Part shown: one piece after another, positions 19,898-29,900 of the stretch | Layout of the letters: every line of letters begins with the position of its first letter | Numbering within the stretch: position 1 is the first letter of the stretch | NCBI GenBank assembly: GCA_964017235.1 | Contig: OZ024936.1 | Span: 44,567,028-44,631,027, forward strand | Length of the DNA: 64,000 nucleotides | Origin: Sabellastarte sp. h YS-2021 | Lineage: Eukaryota > Annelida > Polychaeta > Sabellida > Sabellidae | Direction of reading: 5' to 3' | Notes under the pieces: generated by a model | Database searches by the model: none | What the model was told of the DNA's origin: nothing | What the model saw: only the letters and a program-made list of their open reading frames with translations | Program-made: the position numbers and the translations under genes

Positions 19898-21060
19898 AGA
19901 TTTTAAAGGTCAAGGTCACTACGGCAAGGTCAAAGGTCAAATTAAGGTCACACCATGATAATACACTCCTATAGCCAATAACCAATGTCCCTACCAAGTA
20001 TCAACTTCCTACACCTTACGGTTTCCGAGATACAGCCCTGACGATTTTATAGGTCAAGGTCACTATTGCAAGGTCAAATGTCAAATCAAGGTCACACCAT
20101 GATGCTGCACACCTACACCCCCTAGCCAATGTCTCTACCAAATATCAACTTCCTGCACCTAACAGTTTCCGAGATAAAGCCCGGACAATATTTTATAGGT
20201 CAAGGTCACTACGGCAAGGTTAAAGGTCAAATCAAGGTCAGAGCATGACGTTTCACACCTACACCCCCTAATCAATATCCCTACCACGTATCAACTTCCT
20301 ACACCTTACGGTTTCTGAGATATAGCCCAGACAACATTTTATAGGTCAAGGTCACTACGGCAAGGTCAAATCAAGGTCAGACCATGACGTTGCACACCTA
20401 CACCCCCTAAGCAATATCCCTACCAAGTATCAACTTCCTACACCTTACGGTTTCTGAGATATAGCCCGGACAAAATTTTATAGGTCAAGGCCACTACGGC
20501 AAGGTCAAAGGTCAAATCAAGGTCACACCATGACGTTGCACACCTACACCCCCTAACCAATATCCGTACCACGTATCAACTTCCTACACCTTACAGTTTC
20601 TGAGATATAGCCCGGACAACATTTTATAGGTCAAGGTCACTACGGCAAGGTCAAACGTCAAATCAAGGTCACACCATGACGTTGCACACCTACACCCCCT
20701 AACCAATGTCCCTACAAAATATCAACTTCCCAAGCCTTACAGTTTCCGAGATATAACCTGGACAACATATTATAGGTCAAGGTCACTACGGCAAGGTCAA
20801 AGGTCAAATCAAGGTCAGACCATGACGTTGCACACCTACACCCCCTAACCAATATCCCTACCAAGTATCAACTTCCTACACCTTACGGTTTCCGAGATAT
20901 AGCCCGGACAAGATTTTATAGGTCAAGGTCACTACGGCAAGGTCAAAGGTCAAATCAAGGTCAGACCATGACGTTGCACACCTACACCCCCTAACCAATG
21001 TCCCTACCAAGTATCAACTTCCTACACCTTACGGTTTCTGAGATACAGCCCGGACAAACT
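19898..21060 (+). repeat. 146-bp tandem array rich in AGGTCA
   Basis: Eight units, anchors 'ggtcaaggtcact' at 19908, 20052, 20198, 20344, 20483, 20629, 20775 and 20921 (period mostly 146). Each carries several AGGTCA half sites, in most units including AGGTCAAAGGTCA, then 'caccatgacgttgcacacc', 'tatcaacttcctacacc' and 'acggtttccgagata'. The array ends in a GC-rich 'cccgcccgcccac' stretch (about 21065-21110). It lies between A1 and A2 and may be its own element. Confidence 0.9.
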
Positions 21061-21337
21061 ATTTCCCGCCGCCCGCCCGCCCACCCGGACGCCCGCCCAT
21101 CCGGACACCATGGGTGAAAAACATGTCTCAACATGGGTAAAAAACATGTCTCAACGTCTATATTTATTTAAACAAGCAATCAGTGCCCGTGAACGGGCTC
21201 TGTGTCAGCTGACTGTGTGTTTTTAGTTTCAGAGTAGAAGTGACAGAAGAAAAAGACACAAAAGTTGTGCCCTGGAAATGGTGTTCACAAGGAAAGTAAG
21301 AAGGTAACTGTTAAGGTGTAAAAAGTAAGTTAAACTA

Positions 21338-22015
21338 CCCTGCGGGTCAAACATCCGCACGAAATAGCTCTGTCTCTCACGTTTTTCGAGATATTCACAC
21401 TTTTTCATTTTCCGCAAAAATCCAAGATGGCCGCCAAAAGTGGCGATAATTGAAATTTTTGCCCTTTGCATGGGACACTCTTGCAATACCCTGCGGGTCG
21501 AAAATTCGCTCGAAATCGCTCTATTTCTTACGGTTTTTGAGATATTCACACTTTTTCATATTCCACAAAAACCCAAGATGGCCGCCAAAAGTGGCGAAAA
21601 TTGAAATTTTTCCCCTTTGCATGGGACACTCTTGCAATACCCCGTGGGTCGAAAATTCGCTCGAAATCGCTCTATCTCTTACGGTTTTCGAGATATTCAC
21701 ACTTTTTCATTTTCCGCAAAAATCCAAGATGGCCGCCAAAAGTGGCGAAAATTGAAATTTTTGCCCTTTGCATGGGACACTCTTGCAATACCCTGCGGGT
21801 CGAAAATTCGCTCGAAATCGCTCTATCTCTTACGGTTTTCGAGATATTCACACTTTTTCATTTTCCGCAAAAATCCAAGATGGCCGCCAAAAGTGGCGAA
21901 ATTGAAATTTTTCCCCTTTGCATGGGACACTCTAGCAATACCCTGCGGGTCGAAAATTCGCTCAAAATCGCTCTATCTCTTACGGTTTTCGATATATTTG
22001 TGATTTTTCACATTT
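21338..22015 (+). repeat. 151-bp tandem array in A2
   Basis: About 4.5 units, 'ccctgcgggtc' anchors at 21338, 21489, 21640, 21791 and 21941. Each has 'tcgctctatctcttacgg', 'cgagatattcacac' and 'ccaagatggccgccaaaag'. Because 151 is not a multiple of three and the units lack stops, long frames run through it. These are not genes. It resembles the about 169-bp array at the right end of the window. Confidence 0.9.
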
Positions 22016-22029
22016 TCAAGTAGCAATAA

Positions 22030-24240
22030 AATAGCGATTACTCACTTGTATATTGAACAACAGTTGTAAAAATTTAAATATATTACAGTTCACAAAAAGT
22101 AGATGAACAATATATTTGAGAGAAATTGTGTAGCTGCAATACTTTTGAAGATATAAGCCTTTTACTCATTATGGTTATCATTAAAAACTGACAAAGTACC
22201 TATTACTCGCTTAGCTATTGAGATAGACATCCAAGTTACTCACCATGTTGTAGCTATGGAAAAAGTAGCTGAATAACATATTTTACCAAAATGCTCTAAA
22301 TGCAATAGTTTTTAAGTTATAAATGATTTAGTATTGAGTAAGAACCTCAAAGTAGCTATTACTCAGCTATGCAATGAGCCACAGGTCTGAAATTTGACTA
22401 TGTTATAGCTGACCCTAAAATAGGTGAATAACATCAGAAACTAAATACTCTAAATGCAATAGTTTTGAAGTTATAAGTGATTTACTCAACAGTGATAACC
22501 TAAAAGTAGCTATTACTCAGCTATGCCATGAGCTACAGGTCTGAAATTTTACTATGTTATAGCTGACCCAAAAGTAGTTGAATAACATGTTTACACAAAA
22601 TTCTCTAAATGCAATAGTTTTTAAGTTACAGGTGATTTTACTCATGATGGAAGTTACTGAAAAGTCCAAAAGTAGCTATTACTCACTTAGCTATTGAGAT
22701 AGACACCCAAGTTACTCACCATGTTGTAGCTATGGAAAAAGTAGCTGAATAACATATTTTCACAAAACGCTCTAAATGCAATACTTTTCAAGTTATAAAT
22801 GATTTAGTGTTGAGTAAGAACCTCAAAGTAGCTATTACTCAGCTATGCAATGAGCAACAGGTCTGGAATTTGACTATGTTATAGCTGACCCTAAAATAGG
22901 TGAATAACATAAGAAACTAAATACTCTACATGCAATACTTTTCAAGTTGTAAGTGATTTACTCAACAGTGATAACCTAAAAGTAGCTATTACTCAGCTAT
23001 GCCATGAGCTACAGGTCTGAAATTTTACTATGTTATAGCTGACCCAAAAGTAGCTGAATAACATATTTACACAAAATTCTCTAAATGCAATAGTTTTTAA
23101 GTTACAGGTGATTTTACTCATGATGGAAGTTACTGAAAGACCAAAAGTAGCTATTACTCACTTAGCTATTGAGATAGACACCCAAGTTACTCACCATGTT
23201 GTAGCTATGGAAAAAGTAGCTGAATAACATATTTTAACAAAATGTTCTAAATGCAATACTTTTCAAGTTATAAATGATTTAATGTTGAGTAAGAACCTCA
23301 AACTAGCTATTACTCAGCTATGCAATGAGCCAAAGGTCTGGAATTTGACTATGTTATAGCTGACCCTAAAATAGGTGAATAACATAAGAAACTAAATACT
23401 CTACATGCAATACTTTTCAAATTGTAAGTGATTTACTCAACAGTGATAACCTAAAAGTAGCTATTACTCAGCTATGCCATGAGCTACAGGTCTGAAATTT
23501 TACTATGTTATAGCTGACCCAAAAGTAGCTGAATAACATATTTACACAAAATTCTCTAAATGCAATAGTTTTTAAGTTACAGGAGATTTTACTCATGATG
23601 GAAGTTACTGAAAAGACCAAAAGTAGCTATTACTCACTTACCTATTGAGATAGACACCCAAGTTACTCACCATGCTGTAGCTATGGAAAAAGTAGCTGAA
23701 TAACATATTTTAACAAAATGCTCTAAATGCAATACTTTTCAAGTTATAAATGATTTAGTGTTGAGTAAGAACCTCAAAGTAGCTATTACTCAGCTATGCA
23801 ATGAGCCACAGGTCTGGAATTTGACTATGTTATAGCTGACCCTAAAATAGGTGAATAACATAAGAAACTAAATACTCTAAATGCAATAGTTTTGAAGTTA
23901 TAAGTGATTTACTCAACAATGATAACCTAAAAGTAGCTATTACTCAGCTATGCCATGAGCTACAGGTCTGAAATTTTACTATGTTATAGCTGACCCAAAA
24001 GTAGCTGAATAACATGTTTACACAAAATTCTCTAAATGCAATAGTTTTTAAGTTACAGGTGATTTTACTCATGATGGAAGTTACTGAAAAGTCCAAAAGT
24101 AGCTATTACTCACTTAGCTACTGAGATAGACACCCAAGTTACTCACCATGTTGTAGCTATGGAAAAAGTAGCTGAATAACATATTTTAACAAAATTCTCT
24201 AAATGCAATACTTTTCAAGTTATAATTGATTTCGTGCATG
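22030..24240 (+). repeat. 155-bp core of A2 arranged in a 476-bp higher-order repeat
   Basis: Three unit types of about 167, 153 and 156 bp recur in fixed order. The marker 'ctcatgatgg' sits at 22641, 23117, 23592 and 24068, a 475-476-bp period. The last unit ends in the same 'gtgcatgatttcat' tail as A1 and B. Confidence 0.9.
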
Positions 24241-24412
24241 ATTTCATTAATTTTAAAGTGTTAAAAATTATTTAAAAAATTAATAAAAAAAAAATTAAGA
24301 AAGATCCAGGTCTGACATTCACACAAGGGAATCTACTTATGACCTAGTACATATGTGCAAAATATCAGAGAAATCCCTGCAATAGTCACTGAGAAAATTG
24401 TGATAAAGTGTT

Positions 24413-24605
24413 AACATTTTCATACTTACCTACCCAAACCATAAATCAGTGGAGTAAAGAAACTTTGAACACTATGAATTGAGTTGTTATTGTTAAAGAA
24501 TAGATGTATCTTTAATATGTTTCCTTATGTAACTATTATACGCACATGTACATGTTGTATACCCAAAAAGATCAATAAAAAAAAAACAACAACATTTTCA
24601 TACTT
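24413..24605 (+). mobile_element. Short polyadenylated retro-insertion with 15-bp target duplication
   Basis: A 163-bp insert (24428-24590) ends in 'gatcaataaaa' and an A-rich tail. It is flanked by a perfect 15-bp direct repeat, 'aacattttcatactt', at 24413-24427 and 24591-24605. A1 has the uninterrupted site at about 19360-19380. The insert is consistent with a 5'-truncated LINE or a retroposed 3' UTR. No reading frame or family is recognised. Confidence 0.85.
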
Positions 24606-24970
24606 GGGGTGGGGGGTACCTCCCTTATAATGGCTCTAGCAAACAGACGAACAAACAGATCTGCATGCCTTGAACAATTTTTCATGCTAGGTAGATAAGC
24701 TATCTTTTAAAAAAAACAGCATGTCTCTGGGCCTTGTAGTTTCGGAGGAGAAGTCGCTCACGCGTACGCGTACGTACACGCCGCAGAGTGATGCCATAAT
24801 GCCAGCTGACTGACAAGTCAGCTGACATAAAAAGAACTAATGCCCAGGCTATCTGCTATAATCATAAAGTGGAATTTAAAGTCAACACTTGTCTCAGGAA
24901 AATTAATATGACTGGCCGATGTCATTATTTCAAGCACTCTCATTGGATTTATCTGGACACACCCACTTAC

Positions 24971-25082
24971 CTTCAGCAGCCAGGTTAGCACAGAGTCTCT
25001 GTACGGCACAAACTTGTTCTTTCCAGATTTACTGGAGGAGTCAGCCAGAGCTGAGATCACAAGACCCAGGGTTGTCAGGGAC
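24971..25082 (-). CDS. KIF13: KIF13-like kinesin-3, motor exon (alpha4-loop12 region)
   Basis: A 112-nt exon: acceptor 'gtttcag', donor AAG|GTAAGT. It completes a split Lys codon (AA|G) from the previous exon and encodes [18 protein letters not shown], then [17 protein letters not shown]. These are hallmark kinesin motor segments at the microtubule-binding face. Phase agrees with both neighbouring exons (26852-26964 and 15736-15948). Confidence 0.95.
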
Positions 25083-25689
25083 CTGAAACATGGTAAAACT
25101 TACACTCACACATAACGAGGCAAAAATAAAACAAAGACGGGTAACGGGAACGCAGTAAAATACACACATAAACCACATAAAAATGCCATGAACTCTTACA
25201 AGACCGGGGGCAGTGGAACATCATAAAACTCGCAGGTAAAAATGAAAACTTCAAATTTGAGAATTGGTACACTTGTAAAACTGCAAACAGATAACATTCT
25301 ACGAAGTGTCCAGCATAAAAGGAAGTGAACATGAAAAACCTTGTACAATATAGTGCAGAGATTTTGAGAATAAGAAGAGATATGGGGAAAGACTGCCATC
25401 AGAAGTTTGCAAGAACATGTAACACTTCAGCTATTACACTATAAAGTACAATTACTACACACAATAGTGTGTGCACACCATAATACTGTGAAAATGAAAG
25501 TCTGGCAATCAGTATTACCAATGGAGATTTCTTCATAAAAATAATCTTTATAGCAGTCATGAGTCCACAATGTGGTTATTATCTTATTACTGAGCATAAC
25601 ATAAATGAGCGCACTCTGAAGAAAGTACTACTGTTACAAATACATGAAGCAAACATGCAGTAAATATAAAATAAATCTGAAAGAAACTG

Positions 25690-25945
25690 TGCCCTACAGC
25701 TTGAACACAAGCAATAGTCAAAATTTTTGACGTTTTTGACTCCCCAGAGCATAATTTTGACTCCTGGTGGCCTACCAAAACAATAAGGTGGCCAGATCTC
25801 TGCCATTAAGCAAGCCACTTACAAAGTTTAAAAGAAATCCCAGAAGGAATTTGTCTTGTAGGTTGAACACAAGAAAATCTCTGTGGACGTGTACGATCGT
25901 CGTGCATGATCCATAGTATCCCCGCTTTTCGGAGATACAATAATA
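25690..25945 (+). repeat. Isolated right-end fragment of a composite-B-like repeat
   Basis: The order of blocks matches the right flank of composite B: a 'ttgaacacaagcaat' block, 'gcctaccaaaa', 'aaagaaatcc', 'ctgtaggttgaacacaag', 'aatctctgtggacg', then 'ccatagtatccccg' with an imperfect hairpin (GTATCCCCG 25916-25924 / CGGAGATAC 25930-25938). It lacks any tandem core, so it is a truncated or core-less member. Confidence 0.65.
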
Positions 25946-26600
25946 TCCCCTTAGTAAGTTGATGGTTAAATGGTTATGTGCCCATGCAAAGCATGTTGCA
26001 AACATGTTCCCACAGAGTTATACTGACCAATTACATGTAGACATATGACCACTTCTCAGTGATATTTGCCTTTATTAGGTATGCTAATAATATGACTATT
26101 GCAGACAAATAGTGTCAAGTCCATCTTCAATGGATTAACACAAATACTGAAAAACATTTTAACACTTTAAAATCTTAATGTAGCTTAATTGTATTTCCAT
26201 TAAAAGGAATTTTTCTTCCAGAGGTTCAACTAAATATCAGAACCACCCTTAACCCTTAATAGTCAACATAGATTTTCCACAGTCCCAACAAAATTAAGGA
26301 GATATACTTTATACTTGTACAGTGACTGCATGAGATTTCACAACAATATCTCTCTTATTTTATTTCATGTGCCATACAATCTGCTGGTATATAGATTGAG
26401 GACTATTACAAGAAATCACATATGGGGAGATCAGATTAATTTTTTTATTTATTTTAATTTCCTGTATTATTCTGCAAAGGCTGCATACTTTTTTAAAACA
26501 TGACGTTTTTTCCACTGCAAGTTGCAGTTCATACGCATTAGTATTTGTGGGCTGGGTTTAAACACTTGCCATTTTACTCATTATTTAAATATAAATGTTC

Positions 26601-26650
26601 TTTTTTTTTTTTTTTTTTTTTTTTGGGGGGGGGGCGCGCGCGGGCGGGGT
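26601..26650 (+). repeat. T24-G10-(CG)n low-complexity tract
   Basis: A T run (26601-26624), a G run (26625-26634) and a CG/GGCGGG stretch. It is probably an unstable simple repeat, and its length in the assembly may be unreliable. Confidence 0.8.
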
Positions 26651-26851
26651 GAAAATTTTCAAATATAAAAAATACTTTAGTGCTATTTATTTATTGTAAT
26701 TTACTTCAATAAAGTTTCAAAGTGATTAAGAAATACTTCTCAAATTTTCCTGTATGACTAAAGATTTAGCTTTTTCATTGATCAGTCTGCTTGTATATGA
26801 TAGAAATGTGATTTGATTATATCAAATGAGATTACATTGAGTCAGACATAC

Positions 26852-26964
26852 TTATTGATGTTGCTTCCTTCCTTGAGTCTGTCACCCACAGCTCCAGTTT
26901 TCTGAGCACGCTCACTCCCAGCCAGATCCACAAGACTCATTTTAGACACCTTCTCCCCAGACAC
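26852..26964 (-). CDS. KIF13: KIF13-like kinesin-3, switch II exon
   Basis: A 113-nt exon: acceptor 'tttttcacag', donor AATAA|GTATGT. It encodes [20 protein letters not shown], then [17 protein letters not shown] plus two bases of Lys. DLAGSE is the switch II motif that couples ATP hydrolysis to movement. It starts in phase 0. The preceding exon (SRSHAVF region, switch I) and the P-loop exon were not found to the right, so either the upstream intron is very long or those exons were missed. Confidence 0.95.
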
Positions 26965-27394
26965 CTGTGAAAAAGATTCACTAACATTGAGATAGTTCTA
27001 ATTGGCACTCTCACTGCATAAGAAAATTGTAAAGTAAAAAATGAAATTTGTATAAAATTGACCAGAAACAGCTCAGAACATTCTACTCAGGAACCTAAGC
27101 TTAGAATTTCCTCAAGTTCTTTTGTCTTGGGTATTATATGAGGACTGAATGACATTTTTCAAGAATTTGGCACTGACAAAAGTACTTGTATTTCACCACA
27201 CAGTAATATCCCCACCCATCAGATGGATTCACAATGATTCCAATCATTCCATGTATGTCAGATTTGGTGGAAAAAGAAATACAAAGACTTGGAGAAAGTC
27301 TACCTTATCTAGACTCAACTAGAAAGCACTCATAAAATGCAGACCTTCACCAATTTAAGTTCCTGATAATGTTGGATTTTTTTGGATCCCGAAT

Positions 27395-27500
27395 ATGATC
27401 CAGATCTTTCCCAAAATATAATCACTGCTCCCTTTAGCCAGGCCTTACCTACATAAAAATTTCACAAAGATTGGCTCGACATTACTTTTGGAGTAATGTC
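27395..27500 (+). repeat. Old dispersed repeat, copy 2
   Basis: Shares the block order 'gatccagatctttccca', 'ataatcact', 'gccaggccttacc', 'acataaaaatttca', 'caaagattgg' with 2341-2460. Confidence 0.5.
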
Positions 27501-27994
27501 AACTAGTAATGTAACGAGTTGACCGAAACTCGAGTCGTAACTTGGTGGGTGATATTTGGGGATCATATCAATTTAAACTAGAATTTTTAAGAAATAAATT
27601 ATGACATACTAATCTTGTTACAAACCAGCACTTTTGTAATTTATCTAACCATAAAGACATTAAAAATCAATGAGCAACGGTCATTTTTTTTTATTTCCCT
27701 TATTTACATGGCTGTTCCATAAAGTGCTCATACACATCTGCACAATTTAACTGGCAACAAAATATATTTCCTTGCAATAAAATGGTACTAAACACATTAA
27801 TGGCGGATCCCTTGATGACAATATTTGGAGTTTGTTATTTTATTTATATTTGTGTCATTTACTCGAGTTCAACTCGCATCTAACAGGCGATCGTCAATCA
27901 ACAGAAATCGCTAATACTAACAGCTCTAATGTCAACCAGAAAGCCAAAGGCATTGAAAACGCATTGAAAATTGGACCTTTTGAAAATTCAGGAC

Positions 27995-28120
27995 ATTCTT
28001 GTAATCAGAATATGCTACAGATCTTTCCCAGAAATTTAATCAATTATTTCTTTTGTCATTCCGGAGCAGCTTCCTCGTATAAAAATTTCATAGAGATCTG
28101 TCCATCACTTTCAGAGTGAA
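27995..28120 (+). repeat. Old dispersed repeat, copy 3
   Basis: Shares 'acagatctttcccagaaatt', 'ttgtcattcc', 'aaaaatttcatagagatc' and 'tccatcactttcagag' with the copies at 2.4 and 27.4 kb. Confidence 0.45.
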
Positions 28121-29153
28121 TACAAACATGGATGAACTACCAGACAAATGAAGGCATCCAAAACTTAACCTCCTGACAGAGATAACTGGGATTCATTAAG
28201 GTAGGTATTAACTAAAACTTAAGGGCCACATTTGAGTAATATATGGTATGTGAGTTTCCATCAACACCACTGGGAATTTAGGATGATCAATATTTCAACA
28301 ATTACAGTTTTCACCAAGATGTAAAACCATAAAAAAAAAAAAGAAAATGGTAGAAAATCCCTTTTTCGTAAAACAGTGTAATTTACATCCACCTACTACA
28401 TGTACATGGACAGAAATGATCCATCTTCATAAAATGTCTGCATTCTTGAGATTTAAACCTGTCCAGCACTTTTCAAAATATTTTGGGATACAATTGGCAA
28501 TCTTTCAAGAGTTTTTGTCACTACTTTTCTTTTCAGGTTATTACAGGTACTTGGGCACTCAATAAAGAACTGACACATAAATTATTGAGAAAGCAAAAAT
28601 CTTTTGATTTATACATTAATTTAGTAGTTGCATTTATGCCCATAACAGAGACCTCAAATGTTTCTTCCAAAATAAAATCACTTTATAAATTGTGGATATA
28701 TTTACAAGATGATTACTCCTTCACTAGTATAACTATACCTAAATTAAGCAATTACCAAGAATACCAGCCCTTCTTTGCAAAAGTTTAAAGTTGGTGATTA
28801 TGTCCTGTTCAACTACCAGGGCTATATTGGGACCAAATGAGGGTAAGTGGTTGGATTTAATCTTATGTCCTTTGAAAAGGGACACAAGTTTCATAAAGGC
28901 TATTGTTTAGGGACTGAATAATACTAATAATGTACATGTACAAATGGGGTTCTATATTATCTTTGGATGGGGTGGTAGAACATTATTTCTGATCCCTAGT
29001 TATGTTGTTACAGCAACATGGTCTTGATAGTTGATAGTGAGATACTCACTCATTCTCACTTCCAAACAGATATACTTTGTGCCACATCCTCAGAAATGGA
29101 GACAATTGTTTTACAACTTGACAACCGACCCCTATGTAATGTAACAGGGGTAC

Positions 29154-29900
29154 GGACAAAAAGTATCTGGACAAAAAGTATTGTGTATACCCAGACAAAA
29201 AGTATTGGGTATAGGACAAAAAGTATTTCACATATATTTTTATATAAGCATTTGTGTGATATATATCTTTCAAATATGAACTGCATTGGAGATAATTACA
29301 AGTAACAAGGGAGGATTAAAGTTATGTTTAGATGGATATATGTACACTAAGCATCAGACTAAGGCTTCTTCAATTATATGGAAATGTGCTCAGAAGGCAG
29401 CTCATTCATGCAAATCAACACTCAAGACTGGACTAAATGTAAGTTTATCACAGTTTTTAAGATAGATAATGTTTATCATAAAACATTGGAGGGAGTGGAG
29501 TTTCTTGAGGGAGTGGGACATACCATAAGACTGTTTTAATCCAGGCATAAAAACAATATTTGATCATGCTGTAATGACTAATTTTGTAATAGTGCTAAAA
29601 TATATTATGATGTTGAAACAAAGTGTTCATGCACCCATATAACAGTAAATGTGCAGTCACTGATGAATGTATTTTGGTGTTTATTAACAATAAATGTTCA
29701 CAAATATGTAAATATCAAAAACTTCTTTGTGCTATAAATGTGCTATAAATGTGCAATGACTTATATGTGTTTTATGTAACAATAAATCTAAAATAAAAAA
29801 AAATGATACTTTTTGTCCGGGTATGCAATACTTTTTGTCTAGATACTTTTTGTCCTAGTTATTTTCAGGTAAATACTTTTTGTCCAGATACTTTTTGTCC
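29154..29900. mobile_element. 747-bp inverted-repeat DNA element built on GGACAAAAAGTAT
   Basis: Terminal inverted repeats of about 28 bp: 29154-29182 begins 'ggacaaaaagtatctgg', and 29872-29900 is its reverse complement. The motif GGACAAAAAGTAT recurs several more times inside each end, always pointing inward-consistent (plus at the left end, minus at the right). The interior is AT-rich without coding capacity. A 'TAC' flanks both sides and may be the target duplication. It looks like a non-autonomous foldback or MITE-like transposon with subterminal binding-site repeats. The superfamily is not assigned. Confidence 0.75.

Larger units (their letters stand above)
21183..24826 (+). mobile_element. 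Composite 'pearl-like' repeat element, copy A2
   Basis: It has the same left hairpin as A1 (21183-21200, one mismatch) and GTCAGCTGACT (21204-21214), a homologous left flank ('gacagaagaaaa', 'aaaagttgtgccctg') and the same right flank, GC-rich run and terminal hairpin (24801-24826). The interior differs: the about 145-bp array of A1 is replaced by a 151-bp array, and the 155-bp core is organised into higher-order units. A small polyadenylated insertion splits the right flank (24428-24590). No coding capacity. Confidence 0.75.
15949..24970 (-). other. 9-kb KIF13 intron packed with repeats
   Basis: It lies between two kinesin exons whose codons join exactly (WLLK | DNLGG). It contains composite elements A1 and A2 and the array between them. 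15949-16669 is ordinary AT-rich intron with no gene seen. The open frames inside the tandem arrays are by-products of repeat units without stops. Confidence 0.85.
25083..26851 (-). other. 1.8-kb KIF13 intron
   Basis: It separates exons that rejoin at the Lys codon of SNINK|SLTTLG. It contains a repeat tail (25690-25945) and a T24-G10 low-complexity tract (26601-26650). No other gene is supported. Confidence 0.85.
26965..29153. other. Non-coding stretch with two old repeat copies
   Basis: Probably upstream KIF13 intron. It contains diverged repeat copies at 27395-27500 and 27995-28120 (same family as 2341-2460). No exon with convincing splice borders and no recognisable protein was seen. Confidence 0.55.

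Noticed and set aside
21229-22023. Several overlapping open frames of 100-140 codons
   Set aside because: They lie wholly inside the 151-bp tandem array, repeat the same peptide in shifting frames, and arise because the unit lacks stops.
17618-24240. Regular repeats as a possible CRISPR array
   Set aside because: Units are about 155 bp end-to-end repeats without short repeat/unique spacer alternation, in eukaryotic DNA.
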